Origin: Salegentibacter agarivorans
GTDB taxonomy: Bacteria > Bacteroidota > Bacteroidia > Flavobacteriales > Flavobacteriaceae
NCBI RefSeq assembly: GCF_900113135.1
Contig: NZ_FOOH01000011.1
Location: 62,001-126,000, forward strand
Length of the DNA: 64,000 nt
Direction: 5' to 3'
This document shows positions 52,258-60,711 of this stretch, piece after piece. The notes beneath the pieces were generated by a model. That model saw nothing but the letters and a program-made list of their open reading frames with translations. It had not been told where the DNA came from and did not search any database. The position numbers and the translations under genes are program-made. Each line of letters begins with the position of its first letter. Positions within the stretch are counted from its first letter, which is position 1.

Positions 52258-54219
52258 TTGATTCTGGAGAAAAAATTATTTTTAGCGCTTTCCTTTTTAG
52301 TGCTTTTTAGTCCATCAATTTATGGGCAAATCTTCGATTTTAGTAAACCTGATCCATACAAAAAGATTTTTGTAGAAACCGATGATTTTGGCCTTTCTTA
52401 CTTGAAAGAGCTAGAAGAATCTTTGGAGAAAATTGAGTCAGATACTCTTAAGTTTGAAGTTTTAAACGATCTGGCTTATTACTGGCATACCAGGAACCTC
52501 AGCACTGCCCTGGAGTTTACCGAAAAAGGATTGGCACTTACTTTAGAAAAAAATAATTCGCTTTGGAATGGTAGATTCCAAATTACCAAGGCTGCTATTC
52601 TATTGCGCCAGGAAAAACTAGATGAAGCAGAGGCAGTCCTCAAAGAAGCTGAAGCCAAAGTAACAGAAAGCGACCTTTCATTTCTTAATACACAATTAGG
52701 CTATGTTTACGAACGCCGTGGACAATTAGGAAGAGCTGCCGATTTTGCCCTCGAAACTTTGCGCCTGGGAGAAAAATTAAATAATAATAAAGCAATTGGA
52801 ATTGCTTACAGCGATTTAAGCAACTTGTTTTGGAAGCAGGAAAAATATGAGGAAGGTTTGGAGTATGGCCTGAAATCACTTTCCTTTTTTGAAGAAAGAA
52901 ACGTAGTAGATCTTGATTATGATTTTACACTTTACGTGGTTGGAAATAATTATTTAAAACTTAAACAATACAACAAAGCAATGGAGTACTATACACGTTC
53001 TATTGAAATTGGTGAACGTTATGGTTTTTATAATAATCTAAGCGATGTTTACATTTCTCTTGTAGATCTTTATGCATTTTTGAATGAATTTGAAAGCGCT
53101 GAAGAAGCCGGTAAAAATGCCATAAAGTATGCCTATCTTCTAGATAATGCGTTTATGCTAATGCGTTCTTACCTTTCGGTTGGAGAGTTACAAATTCAGA
53201 ACAAAAATTATCCTGCCGCAATAACTAATATTAAAAAATCTATCGAGGTGGCTACGCCAAGCTTTGGAGATGGTTTCTTCTTAAGCAAAGCTTATAACAG
53301 TCTTGGTGAAGCTTATGCGAAAAATGCACAGTATCAGGAAGCGTATAAAGCATTTTCTGAATATGATTCCCTTAATAAAATTGTATTCACCGCAGAAGCA
53401 GATCAACGTATCTCTCAGCTTGAAACCGAATTTAATGTGGCTCAAAAGGAAAATACTATTCAACTTCAGGAAACAAGGTTATTACAACAGCAAACGAGTC
53501 AAAATCTTATTAGTCTTATTGCCGGCTTATTGTTCCTAATTTTATTGGTGCTATTTGTTAGTTTTAGCAATAATCGAAAGAAAAATAAACTATTAAGAAA
53601 ACAGAATAAGGAGAAAGAATTCTTATTAAAAGAAATTCATCACCGGGTAAAAAATAATCTTGAAGTGGTTTCCAGCCTTTTGGCTTTACAAACAGCACAA
53701 ATTAAAGATCCTAATGTTGTGAGTGCGATGAAGGAGAGCCAGAACAGGGTATATTCTATGAGTATAATTCATCAGCGTTTATACCAGAATGATCATCTTT
53801 CTTCTATTGAAATGAAAGATTATTTCTTAAATCTTGGCAATCATATCCTGGATTCCTTTGGGGAAGAAGAACGCATTAAGATTAACTATAAAATGCCTGA
53901 ATTGCATCTAGATGTAGACACTGCGGTACCTTTGGGATTAATAGTAAACGAACTATTAACAAACAGCCTCAAATATGCTTTTCCGAATAAGCAAGCGGGG
54001 GAGATAACTATAGATTTAGATAAAAAATCGGCTAACGAGTTGCAGCTGCTAGTAAAAGATAATGGTATTGGGCAAACCGAAGGTGAACCCGTTAAAGGAA
54101 CCGGATTCGGAAAAACACTCATCGATTTGCTTACCCGACAATTAGATGGGACGATGCAGGTAATTTATACCTCTGGCACTCAATATTTATTCAATTTTAA
54201 ATCTCACAGGTTTCCTTGA
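52258..54219 (+). CDS. TPR sensor histidine kinase, HisKA_2 (HWE-like) type
   Basis: This 653-residue kinase starts with TTG (52258), since no ATG exists near the clear signal peptide (ILEKKLFLALSFLVLFSPSI). Periplasmic TPR repeats follow (about 45-390, LAYYWHTRNLSTALEFTEKG, MEYYTRSIEIGERYGFYNNL), then one membrane helix (about 415-437), a HisKA_2 domain with acceptor His461/462 in EIHHRVKNNLEVVSSLLALQ and a HATPase domain (about 555-650, LGLIVNELLTNSLKYAFP and GTGFGKTLI). It is convergent with the minus-strand operon, whose other flank is a LytTR regulator, so the two probably form one two-component system. Confidence 0.9.
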   Translation: MILEKKLFLALSFLVLFSPSIYGQIFDFSKPDPYKKIFVETDDFGLSYLKELEESLEKIESDTLKFEVLNDLAYYWHTRNLSTALEFTEKGLALTLEKNNSLWNGRFQITKAAILLRQEKLDEAEAVLKEAEAKVTESDLSFLNTQLGYVYERRGQLGRAADFALETLRLGEKLNNNKAIGIAYSDLSNLFWKQEKYEEGLEYGLKSLSFFEERNVVDLDYDFTLYVVGNNYLKLKQYNKAMEYYTRSIEIGERYGFYNNLSDVYISLVDLYAFLNEFESAEEAGKNAIKYAYLLDNAFMLMRSYLSVGELQIQNKNYPAAITNIKKSIEVATPSFGDGFFLSKAYNSLGEAYAKNAQYQEAYKAFSEYDSLNKIVFTAEADQRISQLETEFNVAQKENTIQLQETRLLQQQTSQNLISLIAGLLFLILLVLFVSFSNNRKKNKLLRKQNKEKEFLLKEIHHRVKNNLEVVSSLLALQTAQIKDPNVVSAMKESQNRVYSMSIIHQRLYQNDHLSSIEMKDYFLNLGNHILDSFGEEERIKINYKMPELHLDVDTAVPLGLIVNELLTNSLKYAFPNKQAGEITIDLDKKSANELQLLVKDNGIGQTEGEPVKGTGFGKTLIDLLTRQLDGTMQVIYTSGTQYLFNFKSHRFP

Positions 54220-54240
54220 TTTGAGATAGAACAAGGTTTT

Positions 54241-55095
54241 TTAATTACCCATAGCATCATTTATTTTTTTGGTATCTACATATTGCTGAAAGGCACTAAC
54301 TTTTCCATCTTTTAAAGTCCAAAGGTGAGCAACTTGTGCATTATAAGTTTTTCCCGTTTCTTTAACTTTAGCATTATATCGCAAGGTAGCCAATACCTGA
54401 TTGTTGCTCATTTCATGTAGCTCGATGTCTTCAAGTTTAAAATATTCGTGTTCTGCTCCAACCCTCTCAAAAACACCTTTTAAAACGGCCTCCGGACCTA
54501 TATATGGGTTGCCATCGGCATAAGCATTACCTTCGGCTTCGTTCCATATAATTTCTTCGTCTATTGCTTCCAGAACAGAAGGAATATCACCCTCGCCAAA
54601 AGATTTATAAAGGCCATCAATAATCCCTATGTTTTGATTTGTACTTTCAGGTTTCATCTCCACCCGAATGAGACGTATGGGCTTTGTCTTGCTAAGATTT
54701 ACGACAGAATGCGGTGCCTCCGGTTCTTTGGCCATGGTGAGCGGAAAGCTTAATGGTTCCGGAAGTTTATGAGTATTAAAAATAACCTTATCATTACTAT
54801 CATAGTCAATAAAGTCGGCGGCTTCCTGGATATATAAAACGCTTGGCCATTTGTGATGGTGAAGCGGTTCTTTTTCTTCCGGAGCCAAATAAACTTCAAG
54901 TACCCTTACCTGGTCATTCTCTAATAATATTTTATGATTATTTGGTGCAGCTATCACAGCATCCAGTTCAGCTGGCCAATTAGCCGGATTACCTGTTTTA
55001 TAATCTATTTTTTGACTTTCCTCGTATTCCTGTCCAAAAGTGGCAATCACTAAAAATACGGCCAGGAAAATAGTCTGGTTTTTAAGTGTTTTCAT
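54241..55095 (-). CDS. Secreted cupin-like + NTF2/SnoaL-like protein
   Basis: This 284-residue protein has a signal peptide (MKTLKNQTIFLAVFLVIATF). Residues about 50-150 look like a cupin barrel (VRVLEVYLAPEEKEPLHHHK has metal-ligand-like histidines). Residues about 165-284 are an NTF2/SnoaL fold (EAIDEEIIWNEAEGNAYADG, LWTLKDGKVSAFQQYVDTKK). It is the last gene of the five-gene minus-strand unit and ends 22 bp from the convergent TPR kinase gene. A small-molecule-binding or isomerase role is possible; none is shown. Confidence 0.75.
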   Translation of the reverse strand: MKTLKNQTIFLAVFLVIATFGQEYEESQKIDYKTGNPANWPAELDAVIAAPNNHKILLENDQVRVLEVYLAPEEKEPLHHHKWPSVLYIQEAADFIDYDSNDKVIFNTHKLPEPLSFPLTMAKEPEAPHSVVNLSKTKPIRLIRVEMKPESTNQNIGIIDGLYKSFGEGDIPSVLEAIDEEIIWNEAEGNAYADGNPYIGPEAVLKGVFERVGAEHEYFKLEDIELHEMSNNQVLATLRYNAKVKETGKTYNAQVAHLWTLKDGKVSAFQQYVDTKKINDAMGN

Positions 55096-55124
55096 GATTA
55101 ATATGTTTTAAATTCGGTAATTTC

Positions 55125-56069
55125 TCATTTAGAATAACTTCTTAGGGTTTCTCTTACGGGCCTGAACTGAATTCCTAAATCTGTTTTTGCGAGATCGTTT
55201 TTATAGACAATTTGTGCTTTTTCCTTGGGTTCTTTATGATTCAACATTTGATGAATATCCCACACTTTATATGTTTCACTCGTTAAAAGGTAATCTTTGC
55301 AGTGTAAGCCCTTTTTCGTGGCTGCCTGGTATGTGGCATTAGCCACGTCTTCAACATCTACCACGGCAAAAGGAACATTATTATCGTAGAGTCTTTGAAT
55401 AAAATCATCTGGCGCTAATTTGTTCTTTATAAGAAATTGCAGGCCAGTAGAGGTGGAGTCTTCTCTATTAGACAAAGATTTGCCCATCACCATTACGGGG
55501 GAAACAGAACAAATTTCAAATGGAAGGTCCGGGTTATCTGCGATGAATTTCTCAACGACCTGGTTAGCAATAAATTTGGCTTGAGAGTATGGATGGCTAT
55601 CTTCACTGGTGTACCTGTCTTCTTTTTCATCAAAAGTATCAGAAAAGCTTTTGCCACCTGCCGGCATTGGGAAATTGGTATTCCAGGCTGCAACAGATGC
55701 AATAAAAACTACTTTTTCAATATTCGAAACCTCGCTTATTGCCTGGAGAAAATTTTGGGTTCCTTTTATAGTAGGATCATAAAGTTCAGCTTGCGGGTCT
55801 TTTACATCCAGTTGAAAGGGAGTGCCACTGTGAATTACGATCTCGCAATCTTTTATAAAATCTTTTAATTGATCCAGGTCTTCCAACTTAAAAGCCCTGA
55901 TGTTGAGGTTTTCTGAATTTTGAAGATCAAAAAGATGCTGATATTTTTCGCTCTTATGGATATTGGTTACCGAAACTTTTACCTCGTAGCCTTCTTCCAA
56001 AAATTTCCTGGTTATGTAGCTTCCAATAAAGCCCGAACCGCCTATAATTCCTACCGTTTTCATCATCAT
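55125..56069 (-). CDS. NAD-dependent epimerase/dehydratase (extended SDR)
   Basis: This 314-residue cytoplasmic Rossmann-fold enzyme has VGIIGGSGFIGSYITRKF (GxxGxxG), the aldehyde-reductase-like TPFQLDVKDPQAELYDPTIK, and catalytic YSQAKFIANQ (Tyr-x-x-x-Lys). The pattern is closest to dihydroflavonol-4-reductase-like or aldehyde reductase-like SDRs. Three ATG codons begin the frame; the third gives MKTVGIIG and any could be used. Unlike its neighbours it has no signal peptide, so the operon mixes cytoplasmic and exported products. Confidence 0.85.
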   Translation of the reverse strand: MMMKTVGIIGGSGFIGSYITRKFLEEGYEVKVSVTNIHKSEKYQHLFDLQNSENLNIRAFKLEDLDQLKDFIKDCEIVIHSGTPFQLDVKDPQAELYDPTIKGTQNFLQAISEVSNIEKVVFIASVAAWNTNFPMPAGGKSFSDTFDEKEDRYTSEDSHPYSQAKFIANQVVEKFIADNPDLPFEICSVSPVMVMGKSLSNREDSTSTGLQFLIKNKLAPDDFIQRLYDNNVPFAVVDVEDVANATYQAATKKGLHCKDYLLTSETYKVWDIHQMLNHKEPKEKAQIVYKNDLAKTDLGIQFRPVRETLRSYSK

Positions 56070-56101
56070 AGCATTTAAGTAAGTCGTAACTGTATTAACA
56101 G

Positions 56102-56620
56102 TTAATTCCCGGTTCTTTCTTCTGAAGAACTTAATTCATCTGCCTGCTGGATATCCTTTACTATTTTTGAAACATCCCAATAACCAAATTCTCTTACAAT
56201 TTTCCCGTTAACAAACCGGGCAGTAATATGAGTGGGAATTTGATACACTTTATTATTTGCTTTATAAGTGCCCTCCCAAAGGCCCCAAAAGTTCACCCAG
56301 GTTTCGCCTTCATCGTTTACAATCATTTCATATTCTGAGGCATCGTCTACAAAATTCCAGCTAGTAAATTGAGAGGCATCTTTCTTGTTTTCCGCTAAGA
56401 ATTGCGTTAGGTTTTTCCCGTTTTCTTCTGTTACATTGTTCATTATTTTAGCGGTATCACTATAATGTGCTAGCATAGCTTCCCAATCCCTATCTTCATA
56501 ATCTTCCAGTACTTGTTTGTAAGTTTCTATTTCTGGTGATTGCTGGGTGTAGCGTGTTCGTTGTTGGCTACAAGCTATAAATATGACTATTGCAACTCCT
56601 AATGACATTAACTCTTTCAT
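56102..56620 (-). CDS. NTF2-like lipoprotein
   Basis: This 172-residue lipoprotein (MKELMSLGVAIVIFIAC) has an NTF2/SnoaL-like fold (about 30-150): YKQVLEDYEDRDWEAMLAHY, SDTAKIMNN and HITARFVNGKIVREFGYWDV. The domain forms a cone with a ligand pocket, used by many ketosteroid isomerase-like enzymes and by pure binding proteins. It lies in the middle of the five-gene unit, 32 bp before the epimerase gene. Confidence 0.8.
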   Translation of the reverse strand: MKELMSLGVAIVIFIACSQQRTRYTQQSPEIETYKQVLEDYEDRDWEAMLAHYSDTAKIMNNVTEENGKNLTQFLAENKKDASQFTSWNFVDDASEYEMIVNDEGETWVNFWGLWEGTYKANNKVYQIPTHITARFVNGKIVREFGYWDVSKIVKDIQQADELSSSEERTGN

Positions 56621-56636
56621 GACTTTATATTTTTAA

Positions 56637-57047
56637 TTATTCTAGGAAACCTATTATTTTACCTTGCTTTAAAGACCAGGAATGTTTAAATATTGTATAG
56701 ATGTATTCACATTCTGATGCTTTGCGACCCTTCACTATTCCGGTTACCAAAACCTTATTTTTACCAGATACCTGAAAATTGAGATCCTTAAATAGAATGC
56801 TTTGCCATTCATTTTTTATAATTCCGCTAAGCGTAATATTGTAATTGCTATTCTTTACACTTTCTATTTCATCCCAATCTATACTGTTCGTTAGTGCGGC
56901 AATTTCATTTGCCGTAGCATTCTTATTTTGCAAGATTTCATATAGCTTTTTTACCAAATCCTGGTCAATATTCTCCTGCCCCTGCAAGTAGTTTGAAGTA
57001 AACAAACCAATAAGTAATGAGATGAAATAGAGGTGTAAGACTTTCAT
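56637..57047 (-). CDS. Secreted small protein, possibly NTF2-like
   Basis: This 136-residue protein has a signal peptide (about 1-23, LLIGLFTSNYLQGQ). The rest resembles a degenerate NTF2-like fold by pattern (KKLYEILQNKNATANEIAAL at the front, IYTIFKHSWSLKQGKIIGFLE at the end, like the usual W-x-x-KDGKI end of SnoaL domains). I am unsure of the family. It follows the first gene of the operon by 14 bp and is followed by the NTF2-like lipoprotein after 16 bp. Confidence 0.65.
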   Translation of the reverse strand: MKVLHLYFISLLIGLFTSNYLQGQENIDQDLVKKLYEILQNKNATANEIAALTNSIDWDEIESVKNSNYNITLSGIIKNEWQSILFKDLNFQVSGKNKVLVTGIVKGRKASECEYIYTIFKHSWSLKQGKIIGFLE

Positions 57048-57061
57048 AGCTGTTTATTTAA

Positions 57062-57829
57062 TTAATTGGAGATATAAGCTAGATCTGGACGCATACTGCC
57101 TGTTTTAGATTCATATTTATGAACATATTGCATAAGATCATCAAATAATTTCTCACCCTCTTCTCCAAGCAGTTTATCTGTTTCTTCAGAAGTTTTAGCA
57201 TAGGATTGCGCATCTTTTGCTGAAATCACCACTAGGTAATAATCTCCAGTACTTCCAAAACCATTGCGATAAATTCTGAAATGTTGTGTAGCACCTTTTG
57301 TTTCATAAAGGGATTTAATCTCCTTCATCTTGTTTCTAAGGTTCGTAACATTTTGTGGTGTCACGTGAAAGAAATGCCATTTCCGGTAATCTTCTCCCTC
57401 GGTATTTGTGGTAAGGCCGTTGGGCATATAAGACATATCGTTTATTAAATGCACCATATAATTGCGGTGGGTATCGTAGCATTTATCAAATCGACTAAAT
57501 ATAGCCCTGAAGTTTTCTTCTCCCATCTTTTCGGCTAAAGGCGCCATAGGATTTTTGTCAAAATCGGCCATACTATTTATGGGAGCAATAGTTAAATAGG
57601 TTCCTCCGTCAATACGCGCTGTAGTCCAGTCTGCATCTTTAAGATTGTGTTCCTTGCAGGCTTTAATAAAATCTTTGGTAACGGCTTCATATTCTTTTAG
57701 CATAGCAGGTTTTACCTGATCTTCGTGTATCCAGAATGCCTGAGTAGTGCTTCCATTTTGTGCCAATAATTCATTGGTGTTCAATAATACAATTGCTACA
57801 AAAAGGGCAATAAATTTTACGGTCTCCAT
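57062..57829 (-). CDS. Secreted protein of unknown function, dimeric alpha/beta-barrel-like
   Basis: This 255-residue protein has a signal peptide (METVKFIALFVAIVLLNTNE, up to about residue 24). It shows two repeats of a ferredoxin-like alpha/beta pattern, one at the front (TQAFWIHEDQVKPAMLKEYE) and one at the back (WHFFHVTPQNVTNLRNKMKE), like dimeric alpha/beta-barrel proteins fused in one chain. No catalytic residue is clear. It is the first gene of the unit, and the direct repeat at 57873-57919 lies just upstream. Confidence 0.7.
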   Translation of the reverse strand: METVKFIALFVAIVLLNTNELLAQNGSTTQAFWIHEDQVKPAMLKEYEAVTKDFIKACKEHNLKDADWTTARIDGGTYLTIAPINSMADFDKNPMAPLAEKMGEENFRAIFSRFDKCYDTHRNYMVHLINDMSYMPNGLTTNTEGEDYRKWHFFHVTPQNVTNLRNKMKEIKSLYETKGATQHFRIYRNGFGSTGDYYLVVISAKDAQSYAKTSEETDKLLGEEGEKLFDDLMQYVHKYESKTGSMRPDLAYISN

Positions 57830-57872
57830 AATTTCTTGTTTTTAAATTAATTACAAGAACAATATACCATCG

Positions 57873-57919
57873 TAAAAAACTGAAATAAAGCATGTTAGGA
57901 CGAGAATGCTAAAAAACTG
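57873..57919 (-). promoter_or_regulatory. Direct repeat upstream of the five-gene operon, candidate LytTR site
   Basis: CAGTTTTTTA occurs twice in perfect copies on the minus strand (57919-57910 and 57882-57873), 37 bp apart. Each, with one more base, gives [A/T]CAGTTTTT, matching 8 of 9 positions of the LytTR consensus [TA][AC][CA]GTTN[AG][TG]. Spacing is wider than the usual 20-22 bp. A 7-bp inverted repeat TTAGGAC/GTCCTAA (57895-57901 and 57919-57925) overlaps. The operon starts at 57829. Confidence 0.45.
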
Positions 57920-57949
57920 TCCTAAACACCCTTATTTTTGATCAAAGGT

Positions 57950-58693
57950 CTAAATGGTCTGCAGTCTTTTTAAAAGTTCTGGGCGTTTATCTTTGGTCAT
58001 AGGAATAGCTTTTTTAGAAATAACGACGTGAGTGCCTGCTATTTCATCTATTCTGGAAAGGTTAATAATATAGGACCTATGGATTCTTAGGAAATGTTTT
58101 GGAGGAAGTTTTTTATCCATTTCTTTAAGGGTTGTGACCAGTAAATATTCTTTTTCAGCAGAAAAAATACGGCAGTAATTACGCTCTGCCACTATGTATT
58201 TAATAGCTTTAATATCTACCTTTACCATAGTATCCTGGTGCCTTACAAACAGGCAATCTTTGAGAATAAAAGTAGCATCTTCAACCTTATTTCCTGGCGA
58301 AGTGACGATATTGCATTTTAACTGACTTATGGTTAGTTCTATACTTCGCTGTAGATCTAATTTCTTAAAGGGTTTAGATATAAAAGCAAAGGGGTGGGTT
58401 TCTTTTGCCCGGTTGAAATTTGCTTCATCGGCATTTGCGGTAAGATAAATAATGGCAAGATTAGGATGCAAATCCTGCATCTTTTGTGCGGTTTCTATTC
58501 CATCTAATTCCCCTTTAAGCTGAATATCTATCAACGCAATATCCAGGGGATTGTTTTTAATAAATCGCAACGCGTCTTCTCCCTTCGGAATAATCCCAGA
58601 AACCTCATAGCCCATTTCGGTAAGCTGCAGTGAAATATTAGCTGCAATGATCATTTCATCCTCAACTATTAATATTTGTATGGGTTGAATCAT
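57950..58693 (-). CDS. LytTR-family response regulator
   Basis: This 247-residue regulator has a receiver domain (about 5-120) with phospho-acceptor Asp56 in DIALIDIQLKGELDGIETA and the conserved Lys in AFISKPFKKLDL. A LytTR DNA-binding domain follows (about 145-245) with VAERNYCRIFSAEKEYLL and HFLRIHRSYIINLSRIDEI. It is the probable partner of the TPR HisKA_2 kinase at the other end of the five-gene operon. The gene precedes the operon on the same strand with a 120-bp gap, so control of that operon is likely. Confidence 0.93.
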   Translation of the reverse strand: MIQPIQILIVEDEMIIAANISLQLTEMGYEVSGIIPKGEDALRFIKNNPLDIALIDIQLKGELDGIETAQKMQDLHPNLAIIYLTANADEANFNRAKETHPFAFISKPFKKLDLQRSIELTISQLKCNIVTSPGNKVEDATFILKDCLFVRHQDTMVKVDIKAIKYIVAERNYCRIFSAEKEYLLVTTLKEMDKKLPPKHFLRIHRSYIINLSRIDEIAGTHVVISKKAIPMTKDKRPELLKRLQTI

Positions 58694-58707
58694 TGACCAC
58701 CAGTATT

Positions 58708-58797
58708 TACTCGATATTCGAGATTAAATGCTCCGAGGCTTATCTCGAAATCAAATTGTATTTTCCAATCCTATTGCTTCGTGAGCTTGCTCTGAAG
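58708..58797. repeat. REP-like palindromes upstream of the LytTR gene
   Basis: CTCGATATTCGAG (58710-58722) is a near-perfect palindrome. TCGAGAT (58718-58724) also pairs with ATCTCGA (58742-58748), so two hairpins compete. A third, CTTC..GAGC-TT-GCTC.GAAG, lies at 58777-58797. The ACTCGATA unit also occurs in the atpA-atpG repeat. The block starts 16 bp before the LytTR start codon. Confidence 0.5.
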
Positions 58798-59013
58798 TAG
58801 TTTACTTTCTCACAAAATTATGAGATAGGTATAATTACCAGAATTGAATTAAGATTGTACTACTTTTTAAATCTTTTCTAGCAAAAGGATATTTGTGTAG
58901 GTTTTGAGGGGGTGGGCCTTAAAAAAACTGGGAACAGGAAATTATTTCTATAAAGGCTTGATCTTAAAAGATCCTAAGTATCTAATTTAGTAAAAAACTA
59001 CTAAATACCGATT

Positions 59014-59145
59014 TTATTTTATTAAGTTTTGACGCTGATGAATGAGGTTGGTAGAACTCCCCTCTATTTTATCCTCAATAAAATCATTTATTCCAGATCT
59101 TAGTCTCGCTAATGCTTTTCCAGATTCAAGTATAAATTTCTTCAT
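59014..59145 (-). CDS. Possible 43-residue small protein
   Basis: An ATG frame of 43 codons begins MKKFILESGKALARLRSG and ends NLIHQRQNLIK. The product has a Lys/Arg-rich, partly amphipathic front and no membrane segment. A perfect palindrome GCTATA-AAA-TATAGC (59163-59177) lies upstream, and an 8-bp hairpin follows the stop (58984-59006). I do not recognise a family; it could be a genuine small gene or a remnant in decayed DNA. Confidence 0.25.
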   Translation of the reverse strand: MKKFILESGKALARLRSGINDFIEDKIEGSSTNLIHQRQNLIK

Positions 59146-59521
59146 ATTTCCCAACGCTTCAGGCTATAAAATATAGCTAAAAGAAAATTAAGTGGAAACG
59201 TTATTAATCTAATTAGTTTCTTAAGGAGATAAAACTTTTTAATAATTTATTTAATTTGGAAAATATACATGGATGTAATTACACCTACCAGGTATATTTC
59301 TACAATATAGTGCTTAAAAACCCCCACCCAAGCCTGGATGAAAGTTGCGGTATCGAAGAAAAATTAGCTCCTTACATTCAAAACATAGTTTAGCTCTCCG
59401 GATTTATCTTTATCATTACCCTCTAATTTGGTCTTTAATAAGTTTCAACCACGGAAATGGCCTTTTTTCAAGTTAACTCCAGAAATGTATTTATTAATTC
59501 TATTTCGTTATTCAAGTTTTT

Positions 59522-60711
59522 TCATTGTGTTTCTTTTATAAGCCTCATTAGGGTCCTGCAATTATGGTAAGGTGTCTTCCACATGCTTAATTTATCTTGT
59601 GTATAAGGTCTATTAGACTGGTCTACTCTAAAAAACCACTCACCATTTTGTCTGTCTATTAAATTGTTCTGGGTAAAATTCCAGATATCCAGTATTGCCG
59701 TTTTGTATTTTTTATCTCCAGAAATATTAAAAGCATAGTGTAAACCCATCATAGCTTCCACCTGTGGCCACCAGTGCCTATCAAAGTCGATCTTCCCGGT
59801 AACCAGGTTCTTTTCATTACTCACACCTTTGTTCTCCACATAGGCCTCCTCCAGGAATTTATCTGCTACAAAAATTGCGGCTTCGGTAGTTTGAGCAATC
59901 AATGTTGAATCGCCGACCATTTTCGCGGCTTCTATTAGTAACCATGCTGCTTCAATATCGTGTCCGAAAGAAATGACTGGGCTTTGTAACGACCATTTTT
60001 CATCGAAGAATAATCCATAGTGCCCTGATTCATTATCAAGGAAATTTGAAAGAAATAGTTTAACCAGGTTTTCTAAAGCCTCTTTAACCTTAATATTCCC
60101 TGTTATTTGCAGTAAAGTGGTGTAAGCTTCCAGTATATGCAAATGGGTGTTCATTGTTTTAGAAGCATTTTGATCTTTTTCACTAAGACGTACATCGTCT
60201 ATGGGACTCCAGTCTTTCTGAAAAGCTTCAAAATATCCATTTTCCTTTAAATCTCGGGCCTTTTTCTCAATGAAGGAAAAAGTTTCCATCGCTCTTTCTT
60301 TTGCCTGTTCATAACCTGATAATTTAAAATATTCAGCATAAGAATAAACGCTAAAAGCCTGTGCATAAATTTGCTTCCTGGTATTTACAGGACTTCCTAA
60401 ATAATCTACTTGCCAGAAAAATCCTTTATTTACCTCATCATAAAAATGGGCTTCAAAATATTTATAAGCTCGTTCTGCCAGCGTTTTTAATCTGGAATCG
60501 TTATTAAAATTACAGGCTGCAGCAAAACTCCATAGCAATCGGGTATTAAGAATTATGCCTTTATTTGCTTTTTCAATCAGTTTGTTAAAGTGGTCTCTTT
60601 TGCCCAAAATCCTCCCTGAACCTCATCAATACTATACTCTTTCCAGTAGGATAAAATATTTTGAAGTTCAGCTTCTAAGTCACGTTGAATCATTACCGTT
60701 GCTATCTGCAT
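59522..60711 (-). pseudogene. N-acylglucosamine/cellobiose 2-epimerase (AGE family), frameshifted
   Basis: The downstream frame (to 60607) reads MGKRDHFNKLIEKANKGIIL, NTRLLWSFAAACNF, and ends KTPYHNCRTLMRLIKETQ, an (alpha/alpha)6 AGE-type 2-epimerase; FGHDIEAAWLLIEAA and HWWPQVEAMMG are family marks. The missing front is present in another frame from ATG 60711 (or 60693): MIQRDLEAELQNILSYWKEY then EVQGGFWAK. Joining needs one extra A in the run at 60598-60601. The repaired product has about 396 residues, normal for the family. The gene starts directly after the GH130 stop, the usual mannan operon order. Confidence 0.8.

Larger units (their letters stand above)
58694..59521. other. 828-bp region with repeats and a possible small gene
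   Basis: Between the LytTR gene and the epimerase pseudogene there is no gene above 50 codons I would accept. It contains palindromic repeats at 58708-58797, a hairpin TTTAGTA/TACTAAA (58985-59005), and one small minus-strand frame (59014-59145). The stretch 59200-59520 shows short broken frames that look like decayed coding DNA, but I cannot assign them. Confidence 0.5.
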
